A stretch of DNA of 64,000 nucleotides from Chitinophaga polysaccharea (GTDB lineage: Bacteria > Bacteroidota > Bacteroidia > Chitinophagales > Chitinophagaceae), in contig NZ_CABFVU010000001.1 in the NCBI RefSeq assembly GCF_902150045.1, positions 806,001 to 870,000 on the forward strand, in the 5' to 3' direction. Of this stretch, positions 57,025 to 64,000 are shown piece after piece; positions within the stretch are counted from its first letter, which is position 1, and each line of letters starts with the position of its first letter. The translations under genes were made by a program, and so were the position numbers. Under the pieces are notes generated by a model that saw only the letters and a list, made by a program, of their open reading frames with translations, was not told the DNA's origin and did not search any database.

Positions 57025-58005
57025 TTAGAACACGATGGACTTCAGTTTCAGTCCTGCCGTTTCATCCAGTCCGCACATCAGGTTCATGTTTTGCACTGCC
57101 TGACCGGAAGCGCCTTTCAGCAGGTTATCTTCAATGGAATGGACCACCAGTTTGTTACCGGTTTTTTCCAGTTGGATCAAACACTTGTTGGTATTCACTA
57201 CCTGCTTCAGATCTATCTGTTTATCGCTTACGTGTGTAAACGGATGACCGGCGTAAAAGTCCTTATACAGCTTCACAGCCTCTTCCAGCGATAAGTCGGT
57301 TTGCATATACGAGGTTACCCAGATTCCTCTTGGATAATCGCCACGCACCGGAACAAAGTTCACCTCACCATTGTAGCCTGGCTGCAACAGCTGCAGGCTT
57401 CGTCGTATTTCTTTCAGGTGCTGATGCGTCAATACTTTATAGGTGGAAATATTATTGGCTCTCCATGTAAAGTGGGAGGTCGCCTGTAAACTCTGACCGG
57501 CACCGGTGGAACCGGTGATACCGGTGGTATGCACTTCTCCCAGCAGCCCTGCTTTTGCAAGCGGCAACAGGCCCAGCTGGATGCCGGTGGCAAAGCAACC
57601 GGGATTGGCGATGTTCTGCGCAGTTTTAATCTGCTCCCGCTGCATTTCCGGTAAGCCGTATACAAACACGCGCTCTTTAACGGTTTCGCCTAAACGAAAA
57701 TCCTGGCTCAGGTCAATCACTTTTACATGAGGCGCCACATCTGTGGCTTCCAGGAATTTCTTTGATTCGCCATGGCCCAGGCAAAGGAACATCACATCGA
57801 TATCGTTACTAAGGTCGCCGGTGAACAGCTGTTCTGTTTCTCCCAGCAGGTCGGCATGCACAGCATACAACGGGTTGCCCGCATTACTACGGCTATGCAC
57901 AAACGAAATAGTTACATCCGGGTGGTTCAGTAAAAGCCGGATCATTTCACCGCCTGTATAACCTGCCCCACCTACAATAGCTACTTTTATTTTTGATGGT
58001 TTCAT
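57025..58005 (-). CDS. argC: N-acetyl-gamma-glutamyl-phosphate reductase
   Basis: A 326-residue NADPH-dependent reductase. It begins KVAIVGGAGYTGGEMIRLLL and has the catalytic Cys in NIANPGCFATGIQLGLLPL. PVRGDYPRGIWVT is also typical. It follows the four-helix-bundle gene by 93 bp. Confidence 0.95.
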   Translation of the reverse strand: MKPSKIKVAIVGGAGYTGGEMIRLLLNHPDVTISFVHSRSNAGNPLYAVHADLLGETEQLFTGDLSNDIDVMFLCLGHGESKKFLEATDVAPHVKVIDLSQDFRLGETVKERVFVYGLPEMQREQIKTAQNIANPGCFATGIQLGLLPLAKAGLLGEVHTTGITGSTGAGQSLQATSHFTWRANNISTYKVLTHQHLKEIRRSLQLLQPGYNGEVNFVPVRGDYPRGIWVTSYMQTDLSLEEAVKLYKDFYAGHPFTHVSDKQIDLKQVVNTNKCLIQLEKTGNKLVVHSIEDNLLKGASGQAVQNMNLMCGLDETAGLKLKSIVF

Positions 58006-58024
58006 TTATGATTTATTGTGCTAA

Positions 58025-58057
58025 AAAGCTGAAAGGACAAAGCATAAAGCCCAAAGC
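58025..58057. repeat. Heptad array on the argC side of the four-helix-bundle gene
   Basis: On the plus strand AAAGCTG AAAGGAC AAAGCAT AAAGCCC AAAGC, five units in exact 7-bp phase. It lies in the 93-bp gap between argC and the four-helix-bundle gene. The array on the other side (58553-58578) is in the opposite orientation. Confidence 0.75.
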
Positions 58058-58098
58058 TATTACAGCGATTGATGATGCTTTTATTCTTCTTTTTTAGC

Positions 58099-58458
58099 TC
58101 ATGATACTCTTAAAGCTTTGATAAACGCTATTAACATAGCTTTTACTTCGTTAACCTTTTTGTTGAGATCAGTATAAACTGATTCATCCAAAAATTTCAA
58201 ATCAAATGCCAGCAATGCGCAATATTCTACTTCATGTGCAGAACCCAGTGCATGATCAAGAAACCTCGCAAAATCTTTTTCTGTTGTTCTACCACATCCC
58301 TCAACAATATTCAGCGGCACACTATAGGCAGCTCTCTTCATCTGGCTTACCAGCGCGAACATCTCATCCTTCGGCAATTGAACAACTACATCTTTATAAA
58401 CAAATGTCGTCATTAAATGTACCCTTTTCCAAACCTCCAGTTTCTTGTAATCTCTCAT
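58099..58458 (-). CDS. Four-helix-bundle (S23/IVP-like) protein
   Basis: A 119-residue small helical protein of the family first found encoded in intervening sequences of 23S rRNA in spirochaetes. Typical: RDYKKLEVWKRVHLM, FALVSQMKRAAYSVPLNIVEG, GRTTEKDFARFLDHALGSAHEVE. The family forms a pentamer of four-helix bundles; its biological role is unknown. The gene lies inside the arginine operon between argG and argC, where no such gene is needed. It is flanked by inverted heptad arrays and preceded by a hairpin at 58459-58501. Confidence 0.92.
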   Translation of the reverse strand: MRDYKKLEVWKRVHLMTTFVYKDVVVQLPKDEMFALVSQMKRAAYSVPLNIVEGCGRTTEKDFARFLDHALGSAHEVEYCALLAFDLKFLDESVYTDLNKKVNEVKAMLIAFIKALRVS

Positions 58459-58501
58459 ATAGTCCTAATTTAACATTATAAAATATTTTAAACCGGACTA
58501 T
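58459..58501 (-). promoter_or_regulatory. Hairpin directly upstream of the four-helix-bundle start
   Basis: ATAGTCC (58459-58465) pairs with GGACTAT (58495-58501); the loop contains TAAAATATTTTA, itself a palindrome. It abuts the ATG at 58458, so it could hide the start site. Confidence 0.55.
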
Positions 58502-58552
58502 ACTAAACACACAATCACTTACACAATCTGCTACTTAATCTCCAACGCAACA

Positions 58553-58578
58553 GCTTTACGCTTTCGGCTTTACGCTCT
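58553..58578. repeat. Heptad array on the argG side of the four-helix-bundle gene
   Basis: On the plus strand GCTTTAC GCTTTCG GCTTTAC GCTCT, exact 7-bp phase. It overlaps the argG stop codon and encodes the ArgG C-terminus SVKPKA. Confidence 0.75.
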
Positions 58579-59758
58579 CCCGCACCTGGTGCCAGATCAT
58601 GGTCTGGTTACCAAAAATTTTGCTGAATCCTCTCACGTCATCGCCGCTCCAGCCGGTGTTCATTTCACCGTATTTACCAAACTTGCTGCTCATCAGGTCG
58701 TAAGGGGAACTGATACCGGTTACCTGGAAACGGTAAGGCATCAGGGTTACAAATACTTCGCCGGATACATTTTCCTGGGTGTTTTGCAGGAAAGCTTCGA
58801 TATCGCGCATTACCGGGTCCATGATCTGTCCTTCATGCATGTAGTTACCATAGAACTGCGCCAGTTGGTCTTTCCAGCTCAGCTGCCATTTGGTTAACAC
58901 ATGTTTTTCCAATGCATGATGCGCTTTAATGATCACCATAGGCGCAGCAGCTTCAAACCCAACACGTCCTTTGATACCGATAATGGTATCGCCTACGTGG
59001 ATATCGCGGCCAATGGCAAACGGGCCGGCGATGGTTTGTAAATATTGAATGGCTTCAGACGGGTGACCAAAAGTTTTATCGTTCACACCGGTGAGCTCTC
59101 CTTTTTCAAATGTTAATTTCACCTGCTCTTCTCCCTGCTTTGTAAGCTGGGTAGGCCATGCAGCTTCAGGCAGCATGCCATTGGAGGTCAGTGTTTCTTT
59201 ACCACCAACGGAAGTTCCCCACATACCTTTGTTAATAGAGTACATGGCTTTTTCGAAGTTCACTTCCACTCCTTTTGACCGGAGATAAGTGATCTCTTCT
59301 TCGCGGCTCAGTTTCATATCACGGATAGGGGTAATGATTTCCACACCGGGGATCATGATATGGAATACCATATCAAAACGCACCTGGTCGTTACCTGCGC
59401 CGGTGCTGCCGTGCGCCACTGCGTCGGCGCCCACTTCCTTCACATATCCTGCGATGGCCAGCGCCTGGCTCATGCGCTCTGCGCTTACGCTTAAGGGATA
59501 GGTATTGTTTTTCAGTACATTACCGAAGATGAGGTATTTGATCACACCATCATAATAAGAACGTATTGCATTAACAGTTTTATGACTTTTAACGCCCAGG
59601 CTGTAAGCGCGCTTTTCTATTTCCTGCAGTTCCTGCTCAGAGAAACCACCAGTGTTTACGATCACTGAATGCACTTCATATCCTTTTTCTTCGGTCAGAT
59701 ATTTAACGCAATAGGAAGTATCAAGTCCTCCGCTAAATCCCAGTACTACTTTTTTCAT
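58556..59758 (-). CDS. argG: Argininosuccinate synthase
   Basis: Makes argininosuccinate from citrulline and aspartate with ATP. The chosen start at 59758 gives MKKVVLGFSGGLDTSY, the classical N-terminus with the PP-motif SGGLDTS; the frame opens further to 59800, which I consider non-coding. VAHGSTGAGNDQVRFD carries substrate contacts. 400 residues is normal. First biosynthetic gene after the GNAT gene. The last codons lie in a heptad array. Confidence 0.95.
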   Translation of the reverse strand: MKKVVLGFSGGLDTSYCVKYLTEEKGYEVHSVIVNTGGFSEQELQEIEKRAYSLGVKSHKTVNAIRSYYDGVIKYLIFGNVLKNNTYPLSVSAERMSQALAIAGYVKEVGADAVAHGSTGAGNDQVRFDMVFHIMIPGVEIITPIRDMKLSREEEITYLRSKGVEVNFEKAMYSINKGMWGTSVGGKETLTSNGMLPEAAWPTQLTKQGEEQVKLTFEKGELTGVNDKTFGHPSEAIQYLQTIAGPFAIGRDIHVGDTIIGIKGRVGFEAAAPMVIIKAHHALEKHVLTKWQLSWKDQLAQFYGNYMHEGQIMDPVMRDIEAFLQNTQENVSGEVFVTLMPYRFQVTGISSPYDLMSSKFGKYGEMNTGWSGDDVRGFSKIFGNQTMIWHQVRESVKPKA

Positions 59759-59808
59759 TATGACATCTTTTTTTATAGATCCAGATAACAATATTGACAA
59801 CCCTGTAG

Positions 59809-60588
59809 TCAGAACAGGAAAAATTTCTTTTTAGACCCCGTAGCGCCACCTTCTTTCCTGCTTTTCAGCAAAACAAATCTTTTAAAACGTAACCAACGCT
59901 CATAGAGCTTTATGTTTCCTTTAAATCTGCGGCGACGCCTGGCGTGATGCATATGACCACTGGCGCTCACAGATAATTGTGGCTGTGGCTGTGATTCCGT
60001 GGCGGCAGCTTTTTCGGCCATCGCTTTTTCTTCTGCTTCTTTCAGCTTCTCCAGCGGATTGTACAGCATGGCGGTACATAAACAGTTCTTCCTGTTCTTG
60101 GCAGTAAGGATGTCGAAGTTCACGCAGCTTCTGCAACCCTTCCAGAACTCCTCATCGTCGGTAAGCTCAGAATAGGTTACCGGCTCATAACCCAGCTCGG
60201 AATTGATTTTCATTACGGCCAGACCGGTGGTTAAACCAAAGATCTTTGCGTCCGGGTATTTCTCTCTCGACAGCTCAAATATTCTTTTCTTGATTGATTT
60301 GGCAACACCGTGACCTCTGAAGGCGGGATTAACGATCAGTCCTGAGTTTGCCACAAATTTCTCATGCCCCCAGGCCTCAATATAACAGAAGCCCACCCAA
60401 TCGCCCTGGTCGGTAACAGCAATAACGGCCTTACCTTCCTTCATTTTCAGCTCCACATAATCAGGGGAACGCTTGGCAATGCCGGTTCCTCTTGCTTTTG
60501 CAGATGACTCCATCTCGTCTGTGATGGTATTTGAATAGTGAATATCGTCAGGAGTGGCTACCCTAACGATGATATGTTGATTTTCCAA
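59809..60588 (-). CDS. GNAT acyltransferase heading the arginine operon
   Basis: A 259-residue protein. The GNAT acetyl-CoA motif is NPAFRGHGVAKSIKKRIF (Arg/Gly loop at residues 91-96). It then has four cysteines, Cys152, Cys155, Cys169 and Cys171 (GCRSCV and NCLCTAM), a possible metal site. The last 60 residues are basic and low complexity, ending in KKKFFLF. As the first gene of an arg operon lacking argA and argJ, it is the natural candidate for the first acylation of glutamate. This is an inference from context. Confidence 0.82.
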   Translation of the reverse strand: MENQHIIVRVATPDDIHYSNTITDEMESSAKARGTGIAKRSPDYVELKMKEGKAVIAVTDQGDWVGFCYIEAWGHEKFVANSGLIVNPAFRGHGVAKSIKKRIFELSREKYPDAKIFGLTTGLAVMKINSELGYEPVTYSELTDDEEFWKGCRSCVNFDILTAKNRKNCLCTAMLYNPLEKLKEAEEKAMAEKAAATESQPQPQLSVSASGHMHHARRRRRFKGNIKLYERWLRFKRFVLLKSRKEGGATGSKKKFFLF

Positions 60589-60942
60589 CTTTTTAAAAAT
60601 TGAAATCGTGAATCAATAAACTAACTTGAAATTCCATTAATGGAAAGGTTCACCGGAGGATTGGGGAATCACGGTGCGATAGCGGTTATATCAGACAAGC
60701 GCTATCAAATTCTAGGTCGTCGGGAAAGGAATCTAAAGACATTGAACCCAACAGAATATACCCCTTTGTTTAAAGCGGGATGATATGCAGAGATGTTGGT
60801 ATGAGTTGCGGTTTTTTCCAACTTCAGTTCAGCGTTAAATTGTTATAAATATTGTCTTTAGTTTAGATTATCGGCAAAGTTATAACAATATCTTTTTAAA
60901 TGGTCGAATTTTTTTTGGGTGGAGAAGAATTTTAACAAACGC
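60589..60942. other. Leader and promoter region of the arginine operon
   Basis: On the minus strand, TAACTTTG at 60875-60882 matches TAnnTTTG and would give a leader of roughly 280 nt. The leader holds a 14-bp palindrome TTCCATTAATGGAA (60632-60645) and a hairpin GATAGCG/CGCTATC (60678-60706). No open frame is seen. Confidence 0.5.
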
Positions 60943-61197
60943 GCGGATTTTGTCGCGGAGGTTGTCTGACTCAGGATTTTGATGATTTCACTGATTACGC
61001 TGATAATATTGTGATTTTATACTGATTATTAGAAGATTAGAGATTTTGAAATTAAACGGGAATATCCATTGCATTTTGTAATAATGATTCAGGGAGATAA
61101 AAATGGCATATCCATTTCTATCCCCCTGAATCATTAAAAAATCCCAAAAAAATCAAATCAGCGAAATCATCAAAATCCTGAGTCAGACAAAATCCGC
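60943..61197. repeat. Palindromic interspersed element, copy F
   Basis: The right arm, read inward, is GCGGATTTTGTCTGACTCAG followed by GATTTTGAT and GATTTCGCT units. The left arm is complementary but carries an extra copy of the terminal GCGGA...TTGTC segment. The core AATGATTCAGGG...CCCTGAATCATT encloses GATAAAAATGG/CCATTTCTATC. It lies 15 bp from the fucosidase stop codon. Confidence 0.9.
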
Positions 61198-61211
61198 TCC
61201 AGGCGCCGTGC

Positions 61212-63275
61212 CTAGCGGGTAAGTACTCCCAATTCAGCAATAGCAGCCTGCGTGTCTTTTTCGTCGGCCGGTGAAGTGGCTACGAAGCGGATATAACGGG
61301 CGGTCGTTTTCTTGAACGTTACGGTTTGCTGCACAGGATTGTTTTTGATATTGGCAAACTGCCCGCTGGCTACCGGGCTGCCCCAGTTCTTACCGTCAGC
61401 GCTGGTGTAAAACTCATAGCCGTAAATGATGCCACTGCCGGCAGGCGTATACGTAAATCCTTTCAGGGAAAGGTTTTCGCCCAGGTCTACCTGCAGTTCG
61501 TGCGGGTACCTGGCGGATGCCTCTTTGTTACCTGCCACATAAACGCTGGCAGTGTTGCCATCAATGGCCTTAGCCGGGTCGTTGCCTGCTTCGGGGGAAA
61601 TCACCTTCCATTTGGCAGGTGCAATGTCGAAAGTGGCGGTCACTGTTTCACTGGAGGTTTTGCCCTTATCCAGGAAGGCTTTCGCTTTCACCACGCCGCC
61701 TCCTGGCAGATTGATAACAGTTCCCCCTCCGGCTGATGTATACTCCGGTGATTTTAAAGTGGGCTCGCTGCCATCCAGGGTATAGTGTATTTCTGTATCG
61801 CCGGACTCGCTGCGGATCCATACCTTTCCATCAGCAGTGCGGCCAATCTGCGGCAGGGTAAGTAAGCCCGGCGCTCTGTACAGCTGTACCTCACTGATCA
61901 CGGGCGCTGCTTTAGCATCCAGGATGTTAATACGCACCTGTGTGGTGGTATAGTCCTTAAAACGCAGGATACGTTTATGCCCTATGGTCGTTTCCTTTGC
62001 AATCTCTTTCCAGCTGCCATTTTCCAGGACCTCCACGCTGAAGACTTTCACCCGCTGACCCAGTGCAATGTACTCCTGCAGTACCACCCTGTTGAAGGTG
62101 ACCGGCTGCTTGTAGCGCAGGTTGATCACTGTAGTGGTGGCATCGTCTGTGGTGGCCCAGTAAGTAGTATTGGTGCCATCGTTCAGGTTCGACACCTTTA
62201 CGTTTTTATTATTGCTGCGTGTATTGGTAGCTGTTACCACTGCCTGTTTTGCCAGGTTATTTTTAAAAGATGCGTCCAGCACACGGCGCAGCTCCATCAG
62301 CCGCGTAGAATCGTTCGGGTGGATAAGCCCATCGCGGTCTACCGGTACATTCAGGATCAGGTTACCATTGCGGCCTACAGAGCCATAATAAATATTGAGC
62401 AGTGTGGACACTGATTTTACCTTATCGTTCGTTTCCGGGCTGTAAAACCATCCAGGCCTGATAGATACATCACATTCGGCAGGGATCCATTGTTCGCCAT
62501 CCTCATTACCCTCATTGAGCGATTTGGTAGACGGACCATTGGCGCCGGGAGAAAAGCCCTTTACATTCAGCGTGCTCCAATTGGTAGTACCTGCAATACC
62601 GTTTTCATTACCTACCCAGCGGCATCCGGGGCCCACATCACTGAAAATAACGGCGTTGGGCTGGTTCTTGTACACCACGCTGTGGAAAAGGTTCCAGTCG
62701 TACGGCTGCTTGATATTACCTCCGTTGGCGCCGTCGAACCATTGTTCAAATACAGGGCCGTAGCCGGAGAGCACTTCGTTGAGCGTATTGGCAAACACCT
62801 GGTTATAACCGGGCTTACCATATTCGGGATGGTTGCGGTCCCAGGGGGAGAGGTACACACCGAATTTCAGCCCGTACTCCTTACAGGCGGCCGACAGTTC
62901 TGCCAGCACGTCTCCTTTCCCATCTTTCCAGGCGCTTTCACGCACAGTGTGGGTGCTGTATTTACTGGGCCAGAGACAGAAGCCATCATGATGCTTGGCA
63001 GTGATAACGATGCCTTTCATACCGGCTGCTTTAGCGGTTCTCGCCCACTGACGGGCGTCCAGGTGGGTAGGATTGAACACCTTCGGATCTTCGTCTCCAT
63101 GTCCCCATTCCTTATTGGTAAAGGTATTGGGGCCAAAATGAATGAACATATAATATTCCATATCATTCCAGGATACCTGTGCCTTTGAAGGTAGCGCGCC
63201 ATAAGGCTTGATCTCCTGGGCCATTGCCATATTAAACCCAAGCAGTCCTGCGAGGAGTAACGTGTTTTTCTTCAT
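61212..63275 (-). CDS. Alpha-L-fucosidase (GH29) with carbohydrate-binding modules
   Basis: A 687-residue secreted enzyme; the signal peptide ends FNMAMAQE. The GH29 domain covers about residues 25-345: MEYYMFIHFGPNTFTNKEWG, ITAKHHDGFCLWPS, and the nucleophile Asp in FEQWFDGANGG. After it come a galactose-binding F5/8-type domain, a chitobiase-like C-terminal fold (IHYTLDGSEPTLKSPEYTSAG), and a second F5/8-type domain at the C-terminus. It cleaves fucose from glycans outside the cytoplasm. The acid/base residue is not visible by eye. Confidence 0.93.
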   Translation of the reverse strand: MKKNTLLLAGLLGFNMAMAQEIKPYGALPSKAQVSWNDMEYYMFIHFGPNTFTNKEWGHGDEDPKVFNPTHLDARQWARTAKAAGMKGIVITAKHHDGFCLWPSKYSTHTVRESAWKDGKGDVLAELSAACKEYGLKFGVYLSPWDRNHPEYGKPGYNQVFANTLNEVLSGYGPVFEQWFDGANGGNIKQPYDWNLFHSVVYKNQPNAVIFSDVGPGCRWVGNENGIAGTTNWSTLNVKGFSPGANGPSTKSLNEGNEDGEQWIPAECDVSIRPGWFYSPETNDKVKSVSTLLNIYYGSVGRNGNLILNVPVDRDGLIHPNDSTRLMELRRVLDASFKNNLAKQAVVTATNTRSNNKNVKVSNLNDGTNTTYWATTDDATTTVINLRYKQPVTFNRVVLQEYIALGQRVKVFSVEVLENGSWKEIAKETTIGHKRILRFKDYTTTQVRINILDAKAAPVISEVQLYRAPGLLTLPQIGRTADGKVWIRSESGDTEIHYTLDGSEPTLKSPEYTSAGGGTVINLPGGGVVKAKAFLDKGKTSSETVTATFDIAPAKWKVISPEAGNDPAKAIDGNTASVYVAGNKEASARYPHELQVDLGENLSLKGFTYTPAGSGIIYGYEFYTSADGKNWGSPVASGQFANIKNNPVQQTVTFKKTTARYIRFVATSPADEKDTQAAIAELGVLTR

Positions 63276-63735
63276 TGCCGGAAATAAAAGTTACGGATTA
63301 GGATGTCAGCGAAGATAGGGCAGATTATCAGATTGGTTCAATCTCAAATTCCCCATTAGTAATTCAATTTTAGCTTTACCGGCGTTTAAGGCAGGCAAGC
63401 CTTATGTAACCGGCACAGCTATTTATACTTCGCCTGCGGGAGCCACAATCATAAGCTTCAGATAACCTGTATCTATATAGATATAAGGTAACTACTTTTC
63501 AAATACGGTGGGGATACGGCGGAAACAGGGAGTATCCATACCGTAAGCTGCCGCGATCAATAAATTTGCCCATATTAAATTTCCCCATGTTCGGGAACGG
63601 GATTAGTGGTGTTTTCCCCACCGTTTATCACAAAAATGTAAGATTATTTCTCATTGGGTTGGTTTTGATAAATCAATTTTTATAAATTTAGTCCCTTCTA
63701 AGACGTATAATGTATACGCTGATAAACTTTGAACA
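63276..63735. other. 460-bp divergent region between fucosidase and GH109-like gene
   Basis: Contains a 14-bp palindrome TATCTATATAGATA at 63470-63483, extended by AACCTG on the left and AAGGTA on the right, which is a candidate operator for the divergent genes. A short AAGGC/GCCTT hairpin is near 63390. No clear TAnnTTTG box is found; TAAATTTA at 63683-63690 is the closest for the plus-strand gene. No gene is visible. Confidence 0.5.
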
Positions 63736-64000
63736 ATGAATAAAAATCCACTGCATCGCAGAAGCTTTCTGAAAAACACGGTAGCGGCTGGCGTAGGACT
63801 TTCTATGCTTGGCTCTTCTGCCAAATTATTTGCCAGCGAAAAGAAACCCAAGGTTAGAATCGGCCTGATCGGCGTTGGCGCCCGCGGACTTGGTCACCTG
63901 AATTTCTGCCTCCATCGCGAAGATGCGGAAGTTGTTGCTTTCGCTGATCCCGACACTGCCTACACTCTGCCAAAGGTAAGAGCAATGATTGAAAAGGTAT
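63736..64000 (+). CDS. Gfo/Idh/MocA family oxidoreductase, GH109-like, Tat-exported (3' truncated)
   Basis: The frame starts MNKNPLHRRSFLK, a twin-arginine signal (Arg8 and Arg9) followed by NTVAAGVGLSMLGSSAKLF. The NAD-binding motif GVGARG is at residues 46-51 (IGLIGVGARGLGHLN), with FADPD after the second strand. The LHRED and EVVAFADPD segments resemble glycoside hydrolase family 109 (alpha-N-acetylgalactosaminidase). It runs off the window edge. Proximity to a fucosidase suggests a glycan-use cluster for fucose- and GalNAc-containing glycans. Confidence 0.85.
   Translation, partial: MNKNPLHRRSFLKNTVAAGVGLSMLGSSAKLFASEKKPKVRIGLIGVGARGLGHLNFCLHREDAEVVAFADPDTAYTLPKVRAMIEKV

Overview
The window looks like a chromosome segment of a soil-type Bacteroidota, most like the Chitinophagaceae (Chitinophaga-like). 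The grounds are: promoters of the TAnnTTTG type; a thiamine-pyrophosphate-controlled TonB-dependent receptor; lipoproteins of the FxxC-K type; families largely restricted to Bacteroidota (DUF2851, DUF2520, a GNAT protein heading the arginine operon, a succinylornithine-type transcarbamylase); a eukaryote-like ribonucleotide reductase; and a secreted fucosidase beside a Tat-exported GH109-like oxidoreductase. The genus call is inference; no marker gene was searched.

Layout. 1-1.1 kb: end of a D-Ala-D-Ala dipeptidase and a small lipoprotein. 1.3-6.8 kb (minus): leucine operon leuC - methyltransferase - leuD - leuB - leuA. 6.9-10.8 kb: a conserved alpha-helical protein, an FMN reductase and a two-gene ABC exporter. 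11.2-14.7 kb: nrdB-nrdA. 14.8-19.7 kb: ORF6N protein, AraC regulator, TrmH, AsmA. 19.66-25.53 kb: an A/T-rich island bounded by 241-bp inverted repeats, carrying a flavin amine oxidase, an unknown partner and a complete IS256-family element. 25.6-31.7 kb: SdpI-like protein and a TolC-MFP-RND efflux operon. 32-36 kb: lipA, an outer-membrane protein, OsmC and DUF2851. 36-38.9 kb: a SAM-I riboswitch followed by a Cys/Met gamma-synthase family enzyme and homoserine dehydrogenase. 38.9-41.8 kb (minus): DUF2520 - kdsC - UbiA - maf. 42-45.3 kb: topA and a transglutaminase-like protein. 45.6-48.9 kb (minus): small lipoprotein, der, era, initiator tRNA-fMet, ssb. 49-51.5 kb: TPP riboswitch and TonB receptor. 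51.6-60.6 kb (minus): a nearly complete arginine operon (GNAT - argG - four-helix-bundle gene - argC - argD - argF' - argB - argE - argH). 61.2-63.3 kb: GH29 fucosidase. The right edge holds the start of a Gfo/Idh/MocA gene.

The most unusual content is not in a single gene. A family of long palindromic elements (about 195-255 bp) recurs at 1.1, 34.5, 45.3 and 61 kb, and its halves form the ends of the island at 19.7 and 25.5 kb. All share a core of the form GGGAGATA...TATCTCCC, while their arms are built of 9-bp GATTnnnnT modules. The arms differ from copy to copy, yet the two arms of each copy remain complementary, and copies abut gene stop codons. A second pattern, heptads of the form GCTTTnn, flanks the four-helix-bundle gene in inverted orientation inside the arginine operon and also lies in the leuD-leuB gap. 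The island, the palindrome family and the heptad-flanked insertion are the best candidates for something undescribed.
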